From Clostridia bacterium (GTDB lineage: Bacteria; Bacillota; Clostridia; Oscillospirales; CAG-272): a stretch of DNA of 6,469 nt. A program made the translations under genes and the position numbers. Location of the stretch: the NCBI GenBank assembly GCA_017395715.1, contig JAFQNZ010000157.1, positions 1 through 6,469 of the forward strand, in the 5' to 3' direction. The notes beneath the pieces were generated by a model. The model had not been told where the DNA came from. It saw nothing but the letters and a program-made list of their open reading frames with translations, and ran no database searches. Shown here in pieces: positions 1 through 6,456 of this stretch. The first letter of the stretch is position 1; every line of letters begins with the position of its first letter.

Positions 1-2093
1 GCGGTGGCAAGCGGCATCTTGTAGTAGCCTTTCATTACGTTGTAACCGCGCGCCACAAACTCACCGTTTGCACCGTCGGGGAGATCCTCGCCGGTTTCGG
101 GATCAATGATCTTACACTCCACATTCGGGAATGCCGAGCCAACCGTTTCGGTACGCACTTCAAGCGAATCGGTCACGCAGCTCATGGTACAGCCGGGAGA
201 CGCTTCGGTCTGACCGTACACAGAGACGATTTCTTTCATATTCATCTTGTCAGCCGCCTCGCGCATCAAGTCAGCAGGACAGTTTGCGCCCGCCATAATG
301 CCGGTGCGGATATACGAAAAGTCAGTCTTGGCAAAATCATCGTGACGAAGCATGGCAATGAACATGGTCGGCACGCCGTTGAAGCAGGTGATGTGCTCGC
401 GGTTGATACATTCAAGCGCAGGCTTCGGCGAGAAATACGGCAACGGATAAAGAGTCGCGCCGTGTGTCATCGAAGATGTCATCGAAAGCACCATACCGAA
501 GCAGTGAAACATCGGCACTTGAATCATCATGCGGTCGGCGGTGGAAAGATCCATCTTGTCGCCGATGCACTTGCCGTTGTTGATTACATTATAGTGCGTC
601 AGCATAACGCCCTTCGGGAAGCCGGTTGTACCCGAAGTGTACTGCATATTACAAACATCATCGGGTTTCACAAGCGAAGCAAGACGCTTCACTTCGTCCA
701 TCGGCACATTCTTGCCCATTGCCAAAGCTTCTTTCCATGTGAGGCAGCCTTCTTGCTTCGAATCAATGGTAATCACATTGCGAAGGAACGGCAGACGCTT
801 ACAGTGAAGCGGTTCACCGGGCACGGTGTTGGCAAGTTCGGGGCAAAGCTCTTTGATAATGCCGATATAGTCGGAATCGCGCCAACCGTCAACCAGCACA
901 AGAGTGTGGGTATCCGACTGACGGAGCAGATATTCCGCCTCGTGGCTCTTGTATGCCGTATTCATGGTCACAAGCGCCGCGCCAATCTTGGCAACCGCCC
1001 AGAAAGCAATGTACCACTGCGGCACGTTGGTTGCCCACACGGTTACGTGAGAGCCGGGCTTTACACCAAGCGCGATCAAAGCGCGTGCAAATTCATCCAC
1101 ATCGTTTCGAAATTCGGTATAGGTTCTGGTATAATCCAGCGTGGTATAACGGAAAGCAAGCTGATCGGGGAAAACATCCACAACACGGTCAAGGAGCGAG
1201 CCGAACGTTTCGTGTACCAAACTGTACTTGGGCCAAATGAAACGGCCTGTGCCTGCGCGGTTTTGGTAAAGCGCCACTTCACGGGGCTGTTTTTTTTCAA
1301 AACGCTCCATATAAGTCACAAAGTGCGGGAACACAATGGTCGGATCGGCAAGTTCAGCCGCCCACTGCGGATTCCATTCAAACGAAAGATAACCGTCGTA
1401 GGTCACCGAGCGAAGTGCGTTGATGAAGCGCTCAACCGGAAGATCACCCTCGCCCATCAGGCAGTAAGTCACCGAGTCACCGCTACCCTTCAAGTCCTTG
1501 ATATGCACGTGCTTGATGTACGCGCCAAGGTTTTCCACCGTCTTTTCGGGCTCTTCATGGAAAAGGCGGTAAGGGTGCGAAATATCCCACAGAGCGGCAA
1601 GCTCATCGCAGGCAAACACGCCAAGCACGCTCGCAAGGCGGGCGGTATCGGCATAAATGCCCGAGCTTTCCACCAAAAGCACAATCTTCTTTTCTTTGGC
1701 AAGCGGAATTGCCTTTTCCAAAAAGGCAATCACGGTAGCATCCGCTTCTTCCTTGCTCTGCCATTCAATTTCTTTGGCATACAGGCGTACAAAAGGCGTA
1801 TGCGCGGCTTTGGCAGCCGAAAGATAGCGGGCAAGCGTTTCTAAATTTTCTTCCGCCTTGTCGCTGTCTGCCATGTTGAAAACCGTATCAAGACAAGGAA
1901 TCGAAAGCCCCATGTTGGCAAGCTTTCGAGAAGCGGCAGGGGTATTCTCCGAAAAGATAGCCCCACTTGCCGTGAAAGCCGGTTTGTCTATATCATGAAT
2001 CTCGATACCGGAAAACTGCATCTCCTTGGCAAAAGCACAGTACTCTGCCCAGGAGTAACCCTTCCAGTAATCGGTCGAAAATGCAAGTTTCAT
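1..2093 (-). CDS. Fusion protein: xylose-isomerase-like TIM barrel + AMP-dependent acyl-CoA synthetase (partial, C-terminus beyond left edge)
   Basis: The frame is open from ATG 2093-2091 to the window edge, giving 697 visible residues. Residues 1 to about 255 form an AP-endonuclease-2/xylose-isomerase-like TIM barrel (sugar phosphate isomerase/epimerase family). Its likely metal ligands are intact: E142 in VESSG, D170 and H173 in WDISH, H195/H197 in HVHIKD, and E239 in SFEWN. After a short linker, residues from about 280 form an ANL-superfamily adenylating domain resembling medium- or long-chain acyl-CoA synthetases: the ATP loop YTSGTTGFPKG at 485-495 and the YGQTE motif at 626-630. The C-terminal subdomain with its catalytic lysine lies outside. 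Such ligases make acyl-CoA from a carboxylate, ATP and CoA; the substrate here is unknown. I see no signal peptide, so it is presumably cytosolic. I followed codons across the junction (about 1260-1320) and found no stop or frameshift. The start lies 20 bp after the LeuA-like gene, so the two probably share the T-box transcript. The RBS is weak (purine-rich AGAAAGAAGA). Confidence 0.88.
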   Translation of the reverse strand, partial: MKLAFSTDYWKGYSWAEYCAFAKEMQFSGIEIHDIDKPAFTASGAIFSENTPAASRKLANMGLSIPCLDTVFNMADSDKAEENLETLARYLSAAKAAHTPFVRLYAKEIEWQSKEEADATVIAFLEKAIPLAKEKKIVLLVESSGIYADTARLASVLGVFACDELAALWDISHPYRLFHEEPEKTVENLGAYIKHVHIKDLKGSGDSVTYCLMGEGDLPVERFINALRSVTYDGYLSFEWNPQWAAELADPTIVFPHFVTYMERFEKKQPREVALYQNRAGTGRFIWPKYSLVHETFGSLLDRVVDVFPDQLAFRYTTLDYTRTYTEFRNDVDEFARALIALGVKPGSHVTVWATNVPQWYIAFWAVAKIGAALVTMNTAYKSHEAEYLLRQSDTHTLVLVDGWRDSDYIGIIKELCPELANTVPGEPLHCKRLPFLRNVITIDSKQEGCLTWKEALAMGKNVPMDEVKRLASLVKPDDVCNMQYTSGTTGFPKGVMLTHYNVINNGKCIGDKMDLSTADRMMIQVPMFHCFGMVLSMTSSMTHGATLYPLPYFSPKPALECINREHITCFNGVPTMFIAMLRHDDFAKTDFSYIRTGIMAGANCPADLMREAADKMNMKEIVSVYGQTEASPGCTMSCVTDSLEVRTETVGSAFPNVECKIIDPETGEDLPDGANGEFVARGYNVMKGYYKMPLAT

Positions 2094-2113
2094 AGCATTT
2101 GTCTTCTTTCTAA

Positions 2114-3505
2114 TTATTGCTCTTCAAATACAATCTTGTTCAAGGCGTTTACATAAGCACGAAGCGAAGCACCGATGATGTCGGTCGAAACGCCGCTGCC
2201 CGAATAGACTTTGCCGCGGCTGCGCAGACGCACAAGCGCTTCACCCATGGCTTCCTGACCTCTTGTTACCGAGCTGATGCGGAAGTCGTCAAGCTCGTAG
2301 GTCGAGCCGATCACTTTTTCCACCGCAAGGAACGCCGCGTCAATCGGACCGTTACCGATCGAAACGCCGTGACGGACTTCGCCGTCCTTTTCGATCTCCA
2401 CCTGCGCCATCGGCGAAATGCGATCGCCGCTGTTCACAATGTAAGAACGCAGAATGTATGTCGGAGGCACTTCATCTGCCACATTGGCAACAATCGTTTC
2501 AAGTTCCTTGCCGCTGACCGCTTTTCTCTCGGCAAGCTGTTCAAACGCCTTGTGAACTTTGGCAAGGTCATCGCTCGAAATTTCATAACCCATATGGGCA
2601 ACCACATCGGCGATCTGACCGATGGTGGTACCCTTGGCAAGCAGAATATCGTCAGAATCTTCCACGCGTTCCACAGCGGTGGCAACGCCTTCACGCTTTT
2701 CGCCGTACAGGAACGGCATCGAAGCCGTAACACGGTTGATTGCCGTGGGGTCAACAGATGTGCTGAGCGCCCAGTCGTTGCCGCGCAAAGCCACCGTGCG
2801 GACAAATGCACCGAGCGATACTGCTTCATCACTCACAAGAGAGGTCTTCACTGCCACAGCTTCACCCATCACAGCGGCAACACTGTTAGCAGAGGCCATC
2901 GAAAGCGAATCGTTACAACGAACACCGAGCGCCACGTGAGCAAACGCATCGGATGATTCGCGGAAGTTTTTGAGGAACGAGGCAATCTCGGTGGGCGTTG
3001 CCACGCCTTCGCTGTCGCAAAGGGAGATATATTTCGCACCCGAAGCAAGGGCGATTTCACACGCCTTTGTGAGGAATGCAGGCTCGCTTCTCACCGCATC
3101 TGCGGCGGAAAATTCAACCTCTTCGGTAAGGGCGGCGCAAGCCGAAACACGCGCTGCGATCATGTCAAGCACCTTGTCGGGCTTGGCATGGCAGAAATAC
3201 TCCATTTGTACAACCGATGTGGGAATTTCCACAACGAGTCGCTTATTGGTCAAAGGGGAAAGAGCCTCCCAAGCGGCACTTGCGGCATTCTCCTCGTCCG
3301 AAACAAGCGCCGATACCGTGGTGTTTCCGAGGAACGGAAGCACGGTTTTGATAAAAAGCTTATCCTCGCTTGTATCGCGAAGTGTACCTGCCTCGATCAC
3401 ATCCACGCCGAGGGCGGCAAGCTGTCTTGCCAAAATCAGGCGTTCTTTGAAGGAAAGTCCGCTGACACGGGAAAATGTAGTGTCGATCACATGAATCTGT
3501 TTCAT
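2114..3505 (-). CDS. LeuA-like (isopropylmalate/citramalate synthase family) protein lacking canonical catalytic residues
   Basis: This 463-residue protein has the LeuA layout: an HMGL-like TIM barrel (about 1-245), a linker subdomain (about 285-340) and a C-terminal LeuA allosteric/dimer domain (about 348-460, with GNGPIDAAF at 384-392 and SGSGVSTDIIGAS at 435-447). Family landmarks remain: GVDVIEAG (33-40), VEFSAADAVRS (130-140) and CDSEGVATP (163-171). The active-site signatures do not. The family's DTTLRDGEQ is DTTFSRVSG (8-16), so the catalytic Arg and the metal-binding Asp become S12 and R13. The metal-binding HxH is R196-C-N198. The NGIGERAGN segment and the GKHSGR motif are also unrecognisable. 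Ordinary isopropylmalate synthase activity is therefore doubtful. The protein may have a different reaction, or be a leucine-sensing partner or regulator that kept its effector domain. It is slightly shorter than typical LeuA (about 500 or more). The gene follows a Leu-type T-box leader with a good RBS, consistent with a link to leucine supply. The family call is firm; the function is unknown. Confidence 0.9.
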   Translation of the reverse strand: MKQIHVIDTTFSRVSGLSFKERLILARQLAALGVDVIEAGTLRDTSEDKLFIKTVLPFLGNTTVSALVSDEENAASAAWEALSPLTNKRLVVEIPTSVVQMEYFCHAKPDKVLDMIAARVSACAALTEEVEFSAADAVRSEPAFLTKACEIALASGAKYISLCDSEGVATPTEIASFLKNFRESSDAFAHVALGVRCNDSLSMASANSVAAVMGEAVAVKTSLVSDEAVSLGAFVRTVALRGNDWALSTSVDPTAINRVTASMPFLYGEKREGVATAVERVEDSDDILLAKGTTIGQIADVVAHMGYEISSDDLAKVHKAFEQLAERKAVSGKELETIVANVADEVPPTYILRSYIVNSGDRISPMAQVEIEKDGEVRHGVSIGNGPIDAAFLAVEKVIGSTYELDDFRISSVTRGQEAMGEALVRLRSRGKVYSGSGVSTDIIGASLRAYVNALNKIVFEEQ

Positions 3506-3514
3506 AACTCAATA

Positions 3515-3520
3515 CTCCTT
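3515..3520 (-). promoter_or_regulatory. Ribosome binding site of the LeuA-like gene
   Basis: AAGGAG on the minus strand ends 9 nt before the ATG at 3505-3503. It lies just after the T-box terminator, so it is transcribed only on read-through. It supports this ATG as the start. Confidence 0.85.
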
Positions 3521-3527
3521 GACTCAC

Positions 3528-3560
3528 AAAATAAAAATCCCCGAAGCTCACGCCTCGGGG
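3528..3560 (-). terminator. Intrinsic terminator of the T-box leader
   Basis: On the minus strand CCCCGAGGC and GCTTCGGGG form a 9-bp stem (one G-U pair) around a GTGA loop at 3560-3539, followed by a U-rich tract ending near 3528. Its 5' arm overlaps the CGTCCCC that would pair with the T-box to make the antiterminator: GGG, a 7-nt UGGUACC bulge, then GACG with CGTC. This gives the two mutually exclusive structures of a T-box switch. Confidence 0.92.
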
Positions 3561-3786
3561 ACGAAAAACTCGTCGGTACCACCCGAATTGCAGAAAAACT
3601 GCCACTCACAAGACTCTGAATAAAGCCTTTTGCCATGGTAACGGGGCAAGCCGAAGTTCTCTACTCTCTCTTCAAGAACCCTGCTCCGGAGCGAGATTGC
3701 AACAAGGCTTCCCCGCCGACTCACAGCAACCGTCGGCTCTCTGAAGAGGTTTTGACCTTACGCATAACTCCATCTTTGCATTTACG
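3528..3786 (-). promoter_or_regulatory. T-box riboswitch leader, leucine specifier (CTC)
   Basis: This untranslated leader of about 260 nt should bind uncharged tRNA-Leu and allow transcription of the two downstream genes when leucine is scarce. The conserved T-box GGGTGGTACCG is at 3584-3574; its UGGU bulge fits a tRNA ending in ACCA, as tRNA-Leu does. Stem I can be drawn. A basal GGAG (3771-3768) pairs with CTCC (3691-3688). Above the specifier loop TGCGTAAGG pairs with CCTTGTTGCA. The distal arm has AGAGAG (3742-3737), a CCGAC/GTCGG stem (3736-3732 with 3720-3716) and a TTGCTGTGA loop. The triplet facing the loop, followed by a purine, is CTC at 3695-3693, which codes for leucine. The CCGTTACC at 3644-3637 matches the usual Stem II pseudoknot region. 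The T-box identity is very secure. The specifier is read by eye from the fold and by analogy with the known glyQS leader layout. The 5' end is estimated from the promoter. Confidence 0.93.
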
Positions 3787-3792
3787 GGTGAT

Positions 3793-3821
3793 ATTTTACC
3801 ACACTAACGCCTGTTTGTCAA
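3793..3821 (-). promoter_or_regulatory. Sigma-A promoter for the T-box/LeuA-like/ligase operon
   Basis: On the minus strand a perfect -35 TTGACA (3821-3816) is separated by exactly 17 nt from -10 TAAAAT (3798-3793). An A-run lies just upstream. Transcription would start near 3786, just before T-box Stem I. No operator-like palindrome is evident, so control appears to be by the leader. Confidence 0.85.
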
Positions 3822-3881
3822 GAGTTTTTTGCCATTAAATTTTGATAATTCAAGTTTTCAAACCCTCAATGGGGCAAAATC

Positions 3882-3910
3882 TTGACTTTTTTCTTTCTTA
3901 TGTATATAAT
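3882..3910 (+). promoter_or_regulatory. Sigma-A promoter of the metallophosphoesterase gene
   Basis: TTGACT (3882-3887), a 17-nt spacer and a perfect TATAAT (3905-3910). Transcription would begin around 3916-3918, leaving a leader of only about 20 nt before the start codon. It is divergent from the T-box promoter; the two -35 boxes are about 60 bp apart. Its position rules out an in-frame upstream ATG at 3842 as the main start. Confidence 0.85.
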
Positions 3911-3925
3911 AAGGAAGAAGAAGTC

Positions 3926-3931
3926 AAGGAG
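3926..3931 (+). promoter_or_regulatory. Ribosome binding site deciding the phosphoesterase start
   Basis: AAGGAG lies 6 nt before ATG 3938. The alternative upstream ATG at 3842 has no such site and precedes the promoter. Confidence 0.85.
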
Positions 3932-3937
3932 TTTTGT

Positions 3938-4651
3938 ATGAAGATCACCCGATACGAACTGAAAACCAACAACCCAAAATCCTATAAAATCGTCATTCTT
4001 GCCGATCTGCACTCGAATGTTCCGCAAGGTCTTTTGGATGCCGTCCAAAAAGAAGCCCCCGACCTGATTGCCCTGCCGGGTGACTGTATCGACTATACCG
4101 TCTCGCACGCGCCGCAGATGCTTCCCTTTTTACATTCGCTTGCCGAAATCGCGCCCACCTATTACGGCGACGGCAACCATGAACTCTTTACGGAAGCGGA
4201 CATCCGGGCAGTCAACGAAACAGGTGTGCATTTCTTGCTCGACAAGACCACACACCATGAAGAACTCGTTATCGGCGGTCTTGCCTCGGGATTTGGCTTT
4301 GAAAAACAAGGTAGGTTCAAAGAGACCCCGCCCCCCAACGCCGATTATCTGAAAGCGTTTTCAGCCGAACAGGGCTATAAAATCCTGCTTTCCCACCACC
4401 CCGAATACTTCCGCCCTTATCTCAAAGCGCTTCCGATCGATGTTATCATCTCCGGACACGCGCATGGCGGACAGTGGCGTGTCTTCGGGCAAGGCATTTT
4501 TGCCCCCGGGCAAGGCATTTTCCCGAAATACACCGCAGGCATTCACGAAAATCGCCTTGTGATCAGCCGCGGTCTTGGCAATCACACCATCATCCCCCGC
4601 ATCTTCAACAGACCCGAAATCGTGGTTCTTACATTGAAAGGCAAAACATAA
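3938..4651 (+). CDS. Calcineurin-like metallophosphoesterase (YkuE/YaeI-like)
   Basis: This 237-residue phosphoesterase has every motif of the calcineurin superfamily two-metal site in order: DLH (D23, H25), GDxxD (D49, D52), GNHE (N80, H81, E82), the SHHPEYF histidine (H153) and GHAHGGQ (H174, H176). It resembles the YkuE/YaeI group of bacterial phosphoesterases, whose substrates are mostly not settled. Many members carry an N-terminal membrane anchor or export signal. This one starts with a soluble MKITRYELK stretch, so it is probably cytosolic. The start at 3938 is chosen from the AAGGAG site and promoter directly upstream; an in-frame extension to 3842 would need translation of promoter DNA. 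It is a single-gene unit, divergent from the T-box operon and convergent with the sigma-like gene. A short internal repeat gives GQGIF twice (residues 184-195) next to the GHAHGGQ motif. The fold and active site are certain; the substrate cannot be named. Confidence 0.93.
   Translation: MKITRYELKTNNPKSYKIVILADLHSNVPQGLLDAVQKEAPDLIALPGDCIDYTVSHAPQMLPFLHSLAEIAPTYYGDGNHELFTEADIRAVNETGVHFLLDKTTHHEELVIGGLASGFGFEKQGRFKETPPPNADYLKAFSAEQGYKILLSHHPEYFRPYLKALPIDVIISGHAHGGQWRVFGQGIFAPGQGIFPKYTAGIHENRLVISRGLGNHTIIPRIFNRPEIVVLTLKGKT
4486..4521 (+). repeat. 15-bp direct repeat inside the phosphoesterase gene
   Basis: CGGGCAAGGCATTTT occurs at 4486-4500 and again at 4507-4521, a 21-bp period that encodes GQGIF twice. 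The family is normally Gly/Pro-rich here, so it may reflect protein sequence bias rather than a recent duplication. Confidence 0.7.
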
Positions 4652-4695
4652 ATAATCCCCTTTGGTGTACCTGCGATAAAGCAGGATTGAAAAAC

Positions 4696-4741
4696 AACAA
4701 CCGCCGAGCGAGACCGTGATTGGTCGCTCTCGGCGGTTGTT
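4696..4741. terminator. Bidirectional intrinsic terminator between convergent genes
   Basis: AACAACCGCCGA (4696-4707) pairs perfectly with TCGGCGGTTGTT (4730-4741), with a further GCGA/TCGC and CC/GG inside and small bulges on each side. On the minus strand the hairpin is followed by TTTT (4694-4691), serving the sigma-like gene, which ends at 4745. On the plus strand it is followed by an A/T-rich but less U-pure stretch that could stop the phosphoesterase transcript from 4651. The rest of this 93-bp gap shows nothing else. Confidence 0.85.
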
Positions 4742-4744
4742 AAA

Positions 4745-6382
4745 TTATTTAGGCAATCTGTCACAGAACATCAAAAGGTTTGATGTTACTTTTTCATCCT
4801 CTGTAAGAGGACGAAACGTACCGTTTTCATAAAGAATATCCATAACCATTAGCGCAACTGTTCGTCCAACAAAGCCACCGGTTCTATGAGTTACTACAAG
4901 ATCCCGCATCTGCGGCGGATACTCTTTCGCAATCAGCATTGCTCGCTCCAATGCATAGTCTGCTAAAGTTTTCTTAAGTTCTTCATCAAGTGATGGTAAC
5001 TTGGAGAAGAACTCATTTTGGTCGCCATACATCACCATAATATTGACCTTGTTATCCTTGGTCAAATATCCACGATCTCTCAGGCGGTCAAATTTTTCTT
5101 TGTTAGCAGGGGTATCTTCTATAGCCCCCATCATAAACTCGTACAAATATTCATAATCCGAAGTAAGATTGTTTTCCCAAGCACCCTTGCGCGAACAATA
5201 GCGTGTATCGATCGACCAAGAATATACAGTGGGATATTTTTCCGACCAACGAATCATATTCCCACAAGCCCAATAAGATGGATAACTTTGGAACGGAACA
5301 TACTCAGGATCACTCTGTGTTGCGGGAATAGAAACGTAAGCAATAAAATCACCGCCAGCCAAGGTCTTTATACGGTATTTTGAGAGATCTGTTTTGGGCG
5401 TGATACTACATTTGTTAGTTATGGCGTAGAATATTGCAGCCGCTTCCAACAATTCCCGATTTCCGGTTGGAATATAAATATTCTTTACGTCAGCAACAGC
5501 TGCCCTTACCTGTGGTACATATTCACGTACCAAAAGCTTGGCGATCTCCATTTGCTTTTGCTTACATTTGTCCTGCTGTTCGAGTGAGTATGTTTGGGGA
5601 TTAAACTCTACATATGTCGTGTAGCGATTTCCTGCTTGCTCTACCAAAAAACCGTTTGCTGCCAGTTCCTTAACGGCATCTTCAATATAAACGGGGGTAA
5701 CGCCCAGCTCTTCAGCGATTTCAACCATTGTTCTCGGAGTATGGTAAACGCTATAGACAATATTTAGATTTAATTTGTTTTTCAAATAAAACTCGGTTGC
5801 CCCGTTATGCCCCGGATTTCCGCCATGACCAAAGCCTTCTGCTTCAATTGGCTTGATACCAAGTTTTCCGATTTTTCTTTCCATTACAAACCCTTCTTTC
5901 AAATCATTTCTTGCCTTGTTCAAATGCCATTTAATTGTGCCCTCGGGAATTTCTATTTCTTTGGCAATTGTAGAAATAGACTTGTTTTCGTAATAAAATG
6001 AATAAATGATTTTACGACGTATCTGTGTTAAAAAAGCAATTTCGCGCCGTAACAAATCAATCTCCGCTTCATAATCCTCGTCCGCAATCAATGCCTCGTC
6101 CGCAATCAATGTATTATCGGAAATATTTATTCCGTCTATCGAAATTCCTTCTCTTTTTTTCTTGTGAGATACAAATTTTGAATAAACATGCTTGGAGATT
6201 CTCCAAATATATCCGTCTACATTTAGTATTTCATTTGCCGAAAGCAACGATAAATAAACTTCTGAAACAATATCAGAGCTCAATTCTTCCGCTTCTTCAT
6301 AAGAAAAGGATTTTTTCATGGCAAAGCCATAAATTTTAGGCAGATACTCAACGATCAACTCGTCTGCTTGTTGTTTGTTCAT
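4745..6382 (-). CDS. Sigma-70/ECF-like regulator with long C-terminal extension
   Basis: This protein of about 545 residues begins like an extracytoplasmic-function sigma factor. A sigma-2 region lies at about 6-77 (YLPKIYGFAMK, EEAEELSSDIVSEVY, GYIWRISKHV). A short acidic linker (about 78-108) follows, then a sigma-4 helix-turn-helix at about 110-165 (SISTIAKEIEIPEGTIKWHLNKAR at 135-158). ECF factors normally stop near 160-200 residues; this one continues for about 380 more. A Gly/His-rich segment (GFGHGGNPGHNG, 183-194) leads into a winged-helix-like stretch at about 200-260 (TMVEIAEELGV then an ELAANGFLV wing). Residues from about 265 on I cannot assign. It may pair promoter recognition with a built-in sensor or second DNA-binding unit; that is inference. 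No anti-sigma gene is visible. I chose ATG 6382-6380 because GAGGT precedes it; an in-frame ATG at 6409 adds 9 residues without a clear RBS. The coding DNA is more AT-rich than its neighbours. Confidence 0.85.
   Translation of the reverse strand: MNKQQADELIVEYLPKIYGFAMKKSFSYEEAEELSSDIVSEVYLSLLSANEILNVDGYIWRISKHVYSKFVSHKKKREGISIDGINISDNTLIADEALIADEDYEAEIDLLRREIAFLTQIRRKIIYSFYYENKSISTIAKEIEIPEGTIKWHLNKARNDLKEGFVMERKIGKLGIKPIEAEGFGHGGNPGHNGATEFYLKNKLNLNIVYSVYHTPRTMVEIAEELGVTPVYIEDAVKELAANGFLVEQAGNRYTTYVEFNPQTYSLEQQDKCKQKQMEIAKLLVREYVPQVRAAVADVKNIYIPTGNRELLEAAAIFYAITNKCSITPKTDLSKYRIKTLAGGDFIAYVSIPATQSDPEYVPFQSYPSYWACGNMIRWSEKYPTVYSWSIDTRYCSRKGAWENNLTSDYEYLYEFMMGAIEDTPANKEKFDRLRDRGYLTKDNKVNIMVMYGDQNEFFSKLPSLDEELKKTLADYALERAMLIAKEYPPQMRDLVVTHRTGGFVGRTVALMVMDILYENGTFRPLTEDEKVTSNLLMFCDRLPK
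6076..6111. repeat. Perfect 18-bp tandem duplication in the sigma-2/sigma-4 linker
   Basis: CCTCGTCCGCAATCAATG occurs twice, head to tail and without a mismatch (6076-6093 and 6094-6111). On the coding (minus) strand it gives LIADEA-LIADED, residues 92-103, in the acidic linker. The unit is a multiple of three, so copy-number change would keep the frame. Confidence 0.97.
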
Positions 6383-6388
6383 TTTATT

Positions 6389-6393
6389 ACCTC
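6389..6393 (-). promoter_or_regulatory. Ribosome binding site of the sigma-like gene
   Basis: GAGGT on the minus strand lies 6 nt before ATG 6382. It favours this start over the in-frame ATG at 6409, which is preceded by a pyrimidine-rich stretch. Confidence 0.65.
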
Positions 6394-6450
6394 GGTACCG
6401 TTTGACCATATAGTGGAAAGAAATGCAAAAAGGTTGGCACTTTTGGAATC

Positions 6451-6456
6451 ATTATA
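6451..6456 (-). promoter_or_regulatory. Probable -10 element for the sigma-like gene
   Basis: A perfect TATAAT on the minus strand, about 70 nt upstream of the chosen start codon. A -35 at the usual spacing would lie past the right edge, so the promoter cannot be completed. The untranslated leader would be about 60 nt; I see no hairpin in it. Confidence 0.5.

Noticed and set aside
342..1844. Long plus-strand open frame (500 codons) opposite the fusion gene
   Set aside because: It is a shadow frame. The product is His/Arg-rich without any domain, while the opposite strand carries clear isomerase and ligase motifs across the same bases.
2090..2098. Mini-ORF ATG-CTA-TGA (Met-Leu) on the minus strand, whose stop overlaps the start of the fusion gene
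   Set aside because: A Leu codon next to a leucine-regulated gene is tempting, but three codons are easily due to chance and no clear RBS is placed for it.
2117..2956. Plus-strand open frame of 279 codons opposite the LeuA-like gene
   Set aside because: It is antisense to a gene with recognisable family motifs over its whole length, with a His/Arg-rich composition typical of a shadow.
3635..3838. Small plus-strand open frame in the intergenic region
   Set aside because: It coincides with the T-box leader and its promoter on the other strand, whose conserved RNA elements explain the sequence.
6383..6440. Alternative promoter just upstream of the sigma-like gene (TTGCAT-like and TATATG on the minus strand)
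   Set aside because: The spacing between the boxes is too short for sigma-A, and the perfect TATAAT at 6451-6456 is a better candidate.
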